Shown: positions 1 to 11,800 of the stretch, one piece after another
Layout of the letters: every line of letters begins with the position of its first letter
How positions within the stretch are numbered: the first letter of the stretch is position 1
Assembly (NCBI GenBank): GCA_038496675.1
Contig: CM076671.1
Location: 7,157,706-7,221,705, forward strand
Length of the DNA: 64,000 nt
Direction: 5' to 3'
Source: Rachycentron canadum
Lineage: Eukaryota > Chordata > Actinopteri > Carangiformes > Rachycentridae
The notes under the pieces: model-generated
What the model was told of the DNA's origin: nothing
Databases searched by the model: none
The model's input: the letters and a program-made list of their open reading frames with translations, nothing else
Translations under genes and position numbers: made by a program

Positions 1-60
1 GCGGCATTACTCACACCACCAAACAAGACATTTCGTGGAAGATTTGACTTCTTATTTAGC

Positions 61-134
<74 letters not shown>

Positions 135-599
135 ATGGACTCTTTTTCACCCTTCTTTACTAACAGCACATGCGCTGCAAAAAGGAAGTGCTGAGACAGA
201 TTTTTATCAATGTGGGTCAGTATAATAAACCTCATGTCTGTCATGTGTTAACCTCAGTGAACAACAAATAAATTGTTATTATGGAAACATACACAATAGT
301 TTCCATTATAGGGACACTGCAACATCAGTACTGTGATATTATTGGAGATGAAGTTTGATAAGTTTAGTGTAAACTCATTATTAGGGCATGTTGTGAGTCC
401 CTTTCACAGGAGGATATGTTTCCTAGAGCCTAATGCCTCATGCTGCATTCATTACTATTAAATATTTGCATCATGGAACAATATAACAGCCTATTAATAC
501 TGTTTCCATCTCCTGTTTGTGAGCACATGATGTTTACACCACGGCTTCTCCTCACAGACTAGCCTTTCAGACCTTTTTCCAAATCTAATATACCCATCC
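1..599. other. AT-rich DNA upstream of the klf7 promoter
   Basis: No coding signal is visible. The stretch holds one long (CA)n microsatellite at 64-133 and otherwise AT-rich, unstructured sequence. The open frame across the microsatellite encodes only Cys-Val repeats and is an artefact. Base composition changes abruptly near 620, where the CpG-rich klf7 promoter begins. Confidence 0.6.
64..133. repeat. (CA)n microsatellite
   Basis: About 35 uninterrupted CA units are seen directly, making this one of the longer pure dinucleotide tracts in the window. It lies some 500 bp upstream of the klf7 promoter. Confidence 0.97.
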
Positions 600-1071
600 A
601 TAAATAGCTCACCTATCCAGCCCATATTTGGCATGAGTGACGTGGAGCCGGAGCCAATCCGCCTCGCGCAATCCGTCTAACCCCGCCTCTCCACGCTCCA
701 CCTCCGCACTAATGACTCCTCCGCCGCCCATTTGCCTTAAATGGACAAGCAGGGGAGTTGATTGACAAACCAAACAACGCCCGTTCGTTTACCAAGCCCC
801 TCCCCTGCTCTGGCTCCCTATCAGTGTCTATTTTGGCAACACGGATACGCATGGAGCCTCCATCACCGCCAGTCTCTTTTACGCACCGAGTCCGATAATG
901 CGCGCACGTACTAGGAGCCTAACCGCCACATTCCCCGCCGCCACGCCGAGAAATTAATCTCCTCTTCTGGACTAATATGAAAGAAGTGGATGCAGAGGTC
1001 TGACACAGCAAGGAAAGGAGGCTTTTTTTTTTCTTGTGGATCATCCTTGTTTTCCATCAGCGAGCGTCAGC
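600..1071 (+). promoter_or_regulatory. klf7: klf7 CpG-rich promoter and 5' leader
   Basis: From about 620 to 960 the sequence is GC- and CpG-rich, unlike the AT-rich flank, and no TATA box is visible. Sites that can be read directly are a TGACGT half-CRE at 638-643, a CCAAT box at 654-658, a perfect CArG box CCTTAAATGG at 735-744 (SRF-type), and TGATTGACA at 759-767 (PBX/MEIS-like). The transcription start cannot be placed from sequence alone. If it lies upstream of 977, the leader carries two upstream ATGs, at 977 and 990. Factor occupancy is inference from motif matches only. Confidence 0.6.
977..1003 (+). other. Short uORF in the klf7 leader
   Basis: An ATG at 977 is followed by eight sense codons and TGA at 1001-1003. 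It is out of frame with the klf7 start at 1072. Position -3 is A, a reasonable initiation context, so it could damp klf7 translation if the transcription start lies upstream. That last condition is unproven. Confidence 0.4.
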
Positions 1072-1173
1072 ATGGATGTCTTGGCGAACCACAGTATCTT
1101 TCAGGAACTTCAGCTCGTCCACGACACCGGCTACTTCTCTGCCATGCCGTCGCTGGAGGAGAACTGGCAGCAG
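1072..1173 (+). CDS. klf7: klf7 coding exon 1
   Basis: Encodes residues 1-34, from MDVLANHS to ENWQQ, the acidic activation segment shared by KLF6 and KLF7. The ATG has A at -3 and G at +4, a strong context. There is no in-frame ATG upstream; the frame opens to 1036 but only through GTG. The donor is CAG/GTAGGC at 1174, phase 0. Confidence 0.95.
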
Positions 1174-1725
1174 GTAGGCTCACGTCTCAACTTTCCACCC
1201 CAGCCGCTGTGCATCCTCCACCGCGGCGGCTTCGCCCCCACATTCCTCCTCTCGATCACATGCGCTCGGGGAGATGCAGGCGTCAACTTTTTCTGGTTTC
1301 CTCCATCAAAAAGCGCGGACGTGAGGAGTTCAGGGAGAAAGGAGGAGGTGCGATGCATTTCTTTTCTATCACTCTTAAATCTGGCTTTTTTGTTTTCTGA
1401 GAGATGGCAAAGTGGATAAGATGCGGACGCACGCCGGCGCGTAATAAAGCTGTCAAATGCGATTTGGGAAGATGAATATCCGAATCCCATAATAGTGACT
1501 GATTTGGTCGTGAATAATACATCTTCATCCCTCAGATTACTGAGTTGTGAGCCCCCCTGCGTGGAGAGAAGTCCCCTTTCTTATTCATAATAGATATCCT
1601 AACATGTCTGGCTTTGTACCATCTTTAAATGCAGTGATAAAAAAAAATGTGCGAAGGCAGTGTAGGAGAAGAAAAACTGTCATCTGCATGTTCTTTTCCG
1701 CCCCCACTCACTCTCTCTTTTTGTC

Positions 1726-1763
<38 letters not shown>

Positions 1764-4700
1764 ACACACACGCTTCCTTCATCCAACTTCACTTCAGTGG
1801 ATGAATATTGAGAGAAAAGCTCTGGGATCCACGCGGCCACATGGTAATGGATGCAATGGGGAGGAGGGGGGGTGCGCACCGGCACTTCTCACGGCCATTA
1901 CTGCTCTTATACTCCATAGTCTCACATGTCTCTTTTCTATTCACATCAGTCCAGAGATCCACAGTGGGAAGTGTATTATCATAGGCTGGTTATGGCTGTG
2001 AAATTTCCACACAATCTGACTGTGACAAATGTTGCTGTCACTTGTAGAAATAGGTGTAAAATGCTCCTTATTTCACAAATCTGCCTTTCATATCCTATTA
2101 TTCCTCTTAATCTTGTTAGTTGCACCTTTCAGGCATCTTTCCTTTTTGTCCAAGCCCAAATAAGGGCCATCCACCCATCAGCCCACCTGCATTGCTGCTG
2201 CTGCTGCTGCTGCTGCTGGTGATGATGATGATGCTTTCCATGCTGCACTTGACTGACCAGGCAAAAAAAAAAAGAAAAAAAAAAAAATCATTGCATGGAA
2301 ATTTGATGCCGGTATTGTTCATACAATAGGAGCTCCAGTCGTTCTCCCCCCCACACACACTTCTCTGCTACATGGGGGGAAGGAAGGAGGGAGGGGAAGA
2401 AAAGAGGGAGATGGGGGGGGGGGGTTGGAGAGAGAGAAACCGGTGCGTGACCGCGGATCCATTCGTTGTGGCCAAGCAGCCTAATTGGCATCCTACTGTT
2501 AAGCCACCGACGCATCTTTTCATAACAAGTCTCCCAACTCCCTGCCTTCACTGTCAGTGGATTTTAAATTGCATGGGCCCGCTTGGACCATATGCAGCGC
2601 ATGCCTTTCTCCCGTTTCTCACCCACAGCCTGCATATCAAAATCAATACCTAATGCAAATGGAAGAGAGCGAGAAAGCGAGAGAGAGTGGTGCCTGTGCA
2701 GGCAAAAGGCTGGGAAAGCTCTGGAAATGTCAGTTTTCTCTGACTGAGATTACTATCTGCAGCTTATTCTGTCCCAGAAAACGTCCATTTCGTAATATAG
2801 AGGATTTAGTTGGATTTCTGTTCACAGAGGAGGTACCTGGTCTCATTTAGCTGGAAAATGCCATTGATACATGTCAAATATCAGATTTTATAGATGAGTC
2901 CTTGCATTGCACCTGGATTCAGTCGGCTGTAAACACATGGACACATTTCAAACGCAGGCCACACATTTGTTACCTTACAGCACCACTACATCTACATCAC
3001 TAGGGATTGAAGCTGACATGCATCTTCCACCTTTAGCCACTTTTGCCACTGAAAAAGTCATTGTCAGTGCCTAAATGTTTTTTAAATCACATTTCTAATT
3101 CAAAATAGGGCAACTTTAATAAATAATATATAATAATTATATAAATAATGTAGAAATATATCATTTATAGGCTTTAGAAAGACTTTTCAACCAATTTGCT
3201 GGCTTTAACTCAAAGCTTTTGAAGCCTTGTGTCCCATTACAAGTCACTGGAGTAAATATCAAAGACATTTTTTTGGAAACAACCCTTACTTGGGATAAGA
3301 AGATTGCATTGTGTCCTTCTGAGCACAAGGATTATGAGTTGCCCCACACTTTGAAACCCCCGCAGCACAGACATGTTCTTGGCAAGGCGACGTATGTGTT
3401 CATTGTAGTGACATGAAGATGCCACCGAGGCCTCCTGAATACAGGAATTATGAGTAGTGACTCGCCTTAAAAGCTCTGTCTCCAGCCGAGGACACATAGT
3501 TTGAGCAATCCCTCTGTGTTCCAGGCACAATTTAGAATTTGATGCTTTTATGGGCTGTGATGGTGAGATAGGAGGCTGTTGTAGCCGGCCCCTAAATGGC
3601 TCCCTGAGATGCAATGACAAGAATGAAGACTGTGTCCCCTGTTAGTGTCTGTGAGGAATGATTCAGGCAGTTATAGAAGGATGGGGAGTAGAAAAGGAGG
3701 AAAGTGTTTTGGAGGTCTGCAAATAGTACATTTGAGGCTGCTATTTGTTCCATTATTGAACCTAATGGTGCCAAACTGAACTGTGCTGTCTCGCTTCCAA
3801 ATCCCAGTACAGTTGGAACAAACAGAAGCGCCGAGCTGGATTTGGAACAAGCGGAGCTGATCAGAACTTAGTCGTGGAGCCCACTTTCCTTCAAAGCAAA
3901 GAGTACACATGTTATTTAGATTCTTTATTCTAACAGAAATGGCTTGTTATCTTGGCTGCAATTTCCAGCGCTTGTTATGCTCCTTTGTAAACTGGCATTC
4001 GCTCTGATCAAACCTCATTTGGCTTCGCTGTCAAACATTTATCAGCAACTTTAGATGCTGGAATAATTTTTTTTTTTTTTTTTTTCAAATCTGGATTGAA
4101 TTTCAGCTTGATGTGGTCGATTTTTTTTTTCAGGTTCCAGTGATGACGTGGCCTCATTCACAGCTTTTGACCCTGATGGGTAGGATGTAACAGGACACCA
4201 CAAATGGCTGTCTGTCATTGACCTCAGGACACACTCCATACCCTGCAACACATATATCATGCCTGAGGGGTTCAACAGAAACACACACACACTCACATGG
4301 ACTCACTTGTTCACTGAGTGCCTGATGCCTACCCAAGCAAAATGTCTGTACGTTGCTGCACAGTGCATTGTGGGTTTCTATATGTGAATGTGGACAGATT
4401 GTGAGCGGCTTCGATGTTTCTAAATGTGGAAGCAGCAGCAGGGTTCTCCGGTGCGAGCTCCATATGCAACCCCACGTGCTCAGATGCATCCACTCACATC
4501 TGCTTCTTGCTTGCGACTCAGCAACACACACATTACCCAAGCAGGAGCAGCGGCGACAGCGGCGGCGGCAGCTTCATCGGGGGGTGGGAGGGCGAGCGTT
4601 GAGGTGGGGGAAGTTGCCAAGCACGCACATTCTCCCCACTGCAGGGTTTCACATTTCACAGTCCGGTGGGCTCAAACCCATGCACACACACACACACACA

Positions 4701-7700
4701 CACACACCCCAGGAGCGACAACACATGCAGATAGAGAATAGGGAAGAAGAGGGTAAGTAAGGTGGCAAGGTGTCCCGAGAAAAAAGAGGAAGAAGGAAGG
4801 ATGTAGATAGATGGTCTTGTTTTTCTACCTTGGCTGAGGCCTCCATGAGAAAAGTCACTCAGCACCAGGTTGTTAAAGTTGTGGATGAGGCCAGAGCGAT
4901 ACATCAGCAAGATGACATCTCTGTGAGCCTCTGGAGGGGTCATGATGAGGATAGAAAGAAAGGGGAGGAGGAGGAGGAAGAAGAAAGATAGAGAAAAGAA
5001 TCTGAAGCAAAACTCTGAATGTTCATATGCATCTATATGCAGCCGTGTGTGCGCATGCCGGTGCATATGTGTATCAGTATGTTATGTAATCGTCAGTAGG
5101 CCACAGCTGCTTTCTCACTCACAGCAGGCATGCTGGGGATCGCAGCCAACTGGCCCCCTCCTTCCTGTCTTCATCTTCCTCCATCATTCGTTCCTCCTTT
5201 CTCCACCTCGTTTCCCCCCCCCCCCTCTTATAGAATTAGCACAGTATGGATTTTTGTTGTGTAAGCTCAGCTCAGGACTTGTGCGTTTTCCCCACGCTGC
5301 ATGCTGTTCGGTTGTTTTGTAACACAGTGGCTGCCAGTTAACAATCCTCCCCAAGTCGCTTTGCGTTGTTTTGCGGAGCACCAGCAAAGGAAACGAATGA
5401 TCTTAGGAAGCAAAAGTAATCAAACTGGTCTTAAAAACACACTTCGTATCTTCTCTGTGACCTTTTACTGGCTGCAGTTTGATATAATTTTATGCAAATT
5501 AAAATTAAATCAATCCTGTAACAGGCACATCTCAGTATTCTGGAAGCAGGAGGAGGAAGGACAAACTGGGACTTAATCTTATTTGTCTCCAAAGAGCTCC
5601 TTGTAGTGTCTCCGTTCCTCGCCTGTGGCTTTATTAAAATGTCACATCAACTGTAAGGATGAGACTTGGGATTCCTGAAATCAAGTTTGGACATGCACCA
5701 AAGAAAAATTTAGTTAATTCCCTTTTAGTTTAACTGATGCCTGGTCCCATTTGCACAAAGCCTCTCGAAACGTGATGGAAGGTAGGAGAGTAGCATTGCT
5801 GTATCGCCCCCAGGTGGGAAAGCACAGCCACTCCTAATAGTTTGCTTGTATTCATGCAACACCCCAGCTCTTGGTTAATTTCCACATATGCTCAAAGTGC
5901 TCCAACGAGCCTCTGCTACCACCTCATGACGCTCAGAAGGCTATGAAGAATATGAAAGCGATTTCCCGCGGCGTTGTTTCGCTCACCTCTAACCCGATAG
6001 CGGTCAGGAGATCTTGAAGATGGATATCACGTAGAATCTATTTGACATGACTTGGCCCGTGACGCACCGAGGCATGAAAGGAAGCCTTTGTGCAATGCAG
6101 GATCTCTGCTGCTTTTAAGTGTTTTTAGACACAAGGTTATCAGTCAACGCACTGATTCCAAGAAAGAGATGCACGTCTGTTTGGGGGAGGGGGGTCGTAA
6201 TAAAAGAGCTATGGGTTCATCTAATTAGTATAAACAGATAAATGAGCTGTAACTGCAAAAACTCAATTTGGCTCCTGAGCAGCAGCAGTTATCTCAACAA
6301 GACAGTGCCTGCTGTCTCAGAGCTCAGTATTTCACTTTTGCATGTATTTAAATTGTTATTTTACCTTTATTTTAGTCTCCAGAGGTTCAAAACATCCTCA
6401 GAATTTATTTATCTCTGCAGCGTGCACAGGTTTGAGTGTGTGTTGTTCCACCCAGGCCCAGAATTTCATCATTTAAGGACATTTTCTCAAAGATTGTATT
6501 TCCTGTGCATGCACGCACGGCCAAGAGCAGGTGCACAGGTTTGTGTGTCTGTGTGTGTTGTGTAACGAGATGTGCCGAGCGACCCCCTGACCCAGTAACA
6601 TCCATCCTGCCATAAGAGCGCTTAGTGAACTCTCCCACCTCTGTCTCATCACTCAGGCAGCTGAGAGGCGATTGCCAGTGATAGGTGCCTGTTACTGCTT
6701 TATGGGCGTTGATGAAAAGGTGGGGAGCGCTGATGAAAGCGGGGGACGGTGGAGGAAGTGTTCATTTGTCCGATGCTTTGGTGACTGGCCCATCAGAGAG
6801 AGAGAGAGAGAGGTAGATGGGTGAGAGGCAGAGGCGGTGGTGGATGAGGGAAAGGCGGCGATGGAGGGAGGGGGTGGCAGAGAAGTGGACGGGGGAGAGA
6901 GGAGGGGGAGGGCGAGGGAGCGTGGTGAACAAGCACATCTTTATGTATGGCTTCCGTCTGTGAAACGCTCTGCCACCCCAGGTTTGATTAACAGTGAGAA
7001 GAGGAGCCAGTCATTTTTTTTGCCTCACACCAGCACACATGGCTTGGCAATGACTTTCACATCATTTGAGGCGAAATCGGGAAGCCGTTACAGCACCTTA
7101 CAGTGATCCGACATGCTTCGCTTCTGCCATCCGGCTTGGCAACTGCGGGGAGAAAAGAGAAAAGAAGAGAAGTCTCAGGGACTCATTTTATGCTTTGGAA
7201 TCACTACCGACTCTCTCTCTTTATCTCATGACTTCCCCTTGCTCGCTCTCTCTCTTTGACAAATTCTGAGAAGACAGTTTTGACGAAGTCACAGCTGCCT
7301 TGTTTGATTTGCCCTGCTCTAACCCCTATTTAAAGTCAGCCTCTCTGCAAAAAGTTGAACTCGGGATAGTTATGCAATCAAAATTTGGCACAATGCTGAA
7401 CACAAGCCCTTTTTATACAGAGCACGACATGAATGAAAGGCATGGAGAAAAATGTGCCGAATAAATTGTTGCATCAAAAGTATTTACATCGAAAATAAAT
7501 TTTCCAGCATGAAAGCACAAGATGATGGTGAGTGCTGCATTTGAGAGGAGCTGCTCTGATGTCAGATAAGGATATACAGCCTTGGCCTCCTCATTGAATC
7601 AGGTCTACAGTCTTTGAACACTCAAAAATGTGGCAAATAAACAGCTGTTTGACTTTGGACCATGTTGTAACAGGGTTAAAGAACTAGTTCAACAATTCTG

Positions 7701-8772
7701 AAAATTATTTCCTGTTTGAGAGTTAAATGCAACGATTGAGACCAAATTATATCCGTTCCATAAGCATGAAGTTACAGGCATTTGACAGTTAGCGTATCTT
7801 AACACAAAGACTTGACAGGTGGGAACCAACTGGCCTGGCTGGGTCTGCTTAGCGGCACCTAAACCTCAGGCATTAAGTTTCACTGTTGTGCAAAAACAAA
7901 GGGTGAAACCAACAATTTGTCATTTCACTTGTGAGACTTTTTTTTTTTTTTTTTTATGGAAAGTTGTCATCAGTGTGACATTGCCAAAATGACAGACATT
8001 TCCTTTAAACCCTTGTAGTCTTCAGCAATGCACATTTATAGATGTTTAAGTATTTAATTAACTCAGATTTCCCCAATTACTAAATCCAAAGTGCCAATAT
8101 GGTATACGGCTGTTTTTGAGTGTTGGCTGCTGAGAGAGGTGCTGATGGCCACATGTCCACATTATGTCCAGGCATTTTATAGCCACTATCGGTGACATAC
8201 CAAGCGTTACATCCCATCCTCATGCCTACCTGTTGCTAGGCAGCCTTGGCAAGCAGGAAGACCAGCTTTGGCCTATGTGTTTGTTTAGCTGTCAGTCTGG
8301 GAGGCTAATCCCACCCCGAGGGGCTCCTAGCCATCCAGAACCAGAAATCCAGCCATGTGGACCATCTCTCTCCGAAGATTGAGCGAGAGAGAAGGGGGAG
8401 GAAGAGGTGGATGGGGGCGAGAGAGACAAGGGCAATTTGCCCTGAGTAAACACCGCTGCTTGTTGTTGTCATCTGAAGCCAGTCATCAATCACGGGCCTA
8501 AGCTCTTGGTGGTGACAGCCACAAGGACGCGCCACGCTCTGAAACCGGTTGGACAGTTTATAAAGCAGTGGCTGGTGAAGATCACAGCTGAGGCGCCATA
8601 GAGCAGGCTTGGTTGGCTTTTAAGCAAAGTGCGTGTTTTTGTAGAAGGATATCATCTTGGCCTGAGTCCAGTAAAGACATAACAGTAAGATGAAGGGGTG
8701 CACGCTTGACGTGACTTTTCACTGTTTTGCAAGCACCAGAAAGTTTGTATGCCTTTGACAGCCTATGCAGTC

Positions 8773-8823
<51 letters not shown>

Positions 8824-11800
8824 GGCTTTTGTTGCTCTCAAAGCGGCTTTACCTGTTTTGGCAGCTTGAAACCAGCGGTGACGACTCAGATCGGTGGTCA
8901 GATGAAGATGAAACATGTTTTCCAATGTCAGCAGCAGATGCTAAATTCACTGGAAGATTAAACAGGGCTCCAGTTTACCCTAAAGACACTGATGTCTCCA
9001 GCCAACTGGGTACGTCATGTAGTTTCAGTCGTTCCAAGCCCCTGCAGGGTTGAGTTGTCTGAATAAGATATGACTTGTATCCTCAAAACCCTGCAGATTC
9101 AGCTTGAATTGGGATTAGCCTGCATGTCGGTGCCTGAAAGCGCATTTTTACAACAAAAAATATTATTATGACATGCACCCTTAAAAAAAAAAGGCTTTAA
9201 GTGTCAGTGTAGACAGACAGAGGGGACAGAGAAAGATTTTGCACCCTGCTTAACACTTCCAACGGCCTAGGAAGTGCCCTTCTGTGATTTAATGAGACCT
9301 GTGGGGAGACCCATTCATCAGCGTGACAGCGTACCTCTGTTTCCCATTGTTCTGTTCTGGTATGTGAGGAGAGCAGTGTGTGTTTTAGCCTTAATGATGG
9401 GCTGGCAACCCTTTGATTAGATGAATCTCCTGGTGCTAATTAAGATTTGGGCTGCCAAAAGACATCTGTGTTTATGCCTTCCGCCCTCTCTTGTTTACCC
9501 GGATGTGCCCGCACGTGAGTGGATGGGAGCAGCTCACAGGATGTGTTTTATAGTGGTGGTGAGGTTGATATTTTGGTCCATACTGGGAGTTTTGGTGGCG
9601 TCTCATGGGCTGACATACGTGCAGAGACTTGGGCAAAAGCAAGTGGCCGTTTCAGGCAACTCTGGGTGCAAAAATTCATCAGGTTATTTCCTGAAAAGAG
9701 CTTTTTTTTAAGAGATAAAATCTACCTGCCAAGTCAAAAATGAGCAAGTAATTAGTTCTTAACTTCTCCTGCTAACACTGTCGTCTTCTATTCATAGATT
9801 TTTTTTGACTATCTCCCTATTTAAAGTCAATAGAAGCAAACTATCTGTATGGGGATCTGTGACTTAAAACATTTTAAAACCCCTGCTGCTGATGTTTTTC
9901 CCATCTTTTAACTAAACTGATGGTGTCACATAAATGTTTCACTACTCTATTCCCCCTTGCTTATTTTCAGGGAGGAGAATTTGATAACTTATGCTAACAA
10001 GAGCGAAGGCATCCCCGTCCTCGCCCACCCCGCTCCCCCCTCAGCCCTCCCTCCCTCAAAGCACTCGTCTTTGCGAGCATTTGCGTGGTTAGACGACACA
10101 TCCTCCCACTCTCCAGTTTACTGCTATGTGTTATTCAGTCTATTGCCCCAGATATTATTTCATTGTAAAATGATGCCAATTAGTAAAGCCAGTCGCCAGT
10201 GGCTGTGGTCTGGCTCCTTCTCTGTTCCGGCGGGGAAAGTTATTTGGGTCGGCAGCTATTTTCAGCTTGTGATGTTGCCAGGAATACTTTAGGGAGCAGC
10301 CACTGTTTTATAAGAGAGCACATCAATAATTTTCAGTGGTGTGCGTGTGTGTGTATATGTGTGTGTTTGAGCAAGAAATTGAAAGAGCGCTTCAAAGACA
10401 GAGTTTATTGGGTTTTTATGTGTTTTGAAACCTATGTGTCCATCAGGAAGAAAAGTGGCAGGTTTTGTTTGAATGTTCAGCAAAGCAGGTGTTGTGCATA
10501 CTGTATGTGTGTGTCTCTTTTTGCACACAAACACATTGTTCCTATGTTGCACACGTGTCATGACCCCCCATTAATTTCGAACACGTTAATTTGCCAGCCT
10601 TTAAACCCTAACCCCAAATCTCAGTTCTGTGCTTCAGCCTTTGCCCTGTAATCACCAGCTTCTTTCAACTGAATGCTCTACTTGTAGGACAGCAGTCAAA
10701 GGGCACACACACACACACACACCAGACACACTAGCACACACAGAGCTAAAGTCCAAAGTCAATGGGTTGCTAACACCTCTCTCAGTGCATCAAACCACCC
10801 TCGTCTCCTCTCCGCTGAGCAGCCGTACATTGTCAGGATGAAATTGGGGTGAAAAGTCCTCACACTCCGCTTGTGCCAGCCACTCTGCACTGCAGGGTGA
10901 ACGGGTTCAGCCTGCCGCTCTGCCTCCGCCCATCTGCATTACAACCTGAACTCCCATGCACTCTCTCTTTCCACCCAATCTCTTGGAGGAGAGCCCACAG
11001 CAGTGGCGGTGGCGCGCAGACGTCTTTCAATATTTTAAGCAGCTTGGGGCTAATCTTTGTTGCTCAGGTTTTTGGTTTTGAAAGCGTTGCCGGAATAATA
11101 GACAGAAAGACAGCGCCCCGCCTCCTGTTTGCACGGCCTCCCATGCATGTAAAGTCACCTGGACGCACACACTCTTGCGTAATTGTACAGATTCCCCACA
11201 AAACACACACTCCCACCACGTCTGCGACCCTGAGCTAATCCACCTTGGCCTTGCGAGGCTGTTCCACTGACCTGCTTTCGCTGCTCATGCTTGTTTTCTT
11301 GCCGCTCACTTGCATCTAGGATACAACCACCCCGCACCCCCTTTTGCTTCTGAGGTTTGGTGTTGTAATGAGTGAGGAAGCCTCAAACAGACAAGCTAAG
11401 TCTTACACAACACCTGCCAGACAAGATGACTGGCAAAAAGCGGAGGAGGCCATCGAGAAGCAAGTAAGAACAAACCATTTTGGCTCTTATCAGTGCAGGC
11501 ACGGCGCCACAGTTGCACTTCACGGTTTGTGGACGTGATTGGGGTACCGAGCATCCCTTTCTGACTGGCACTGTATGAGGAGGAAGCAGAGTTTTTCCGC
11601 TTCACTGTTCCCTTTATCTCTCTCCTCTCCCCCCTCTGTTATTTTCGGCCCTCCTCCCCACTCTCTTTCTCTTTTTTCGCCGCTCACCACCCTTTTGTTT
11701 CTCGTGCCTTTTCCAGCCAAGGCCCCATTCTCCTGCCCCGTCATTGTGTGCGGTAATGAAGATTAGCCAGCCTGCCGCACACAATGGGGTCCCCACATCC

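Noticed and set aside
1036..1071. Twelve-residue N-terminal extension of klf7 starting at GTG
   Set aside because: The KLF6/KLF7 family starts at MDVL, the ATG at 1072 has a strong context, and GTG is not a normal vertebrate start.
11736..11789. Hairpin as a microRNA gene
   Set aside because: The stem is only 12-16 bp, shorter than the roughly 22-bp arms needed, and no known seed was recognised.
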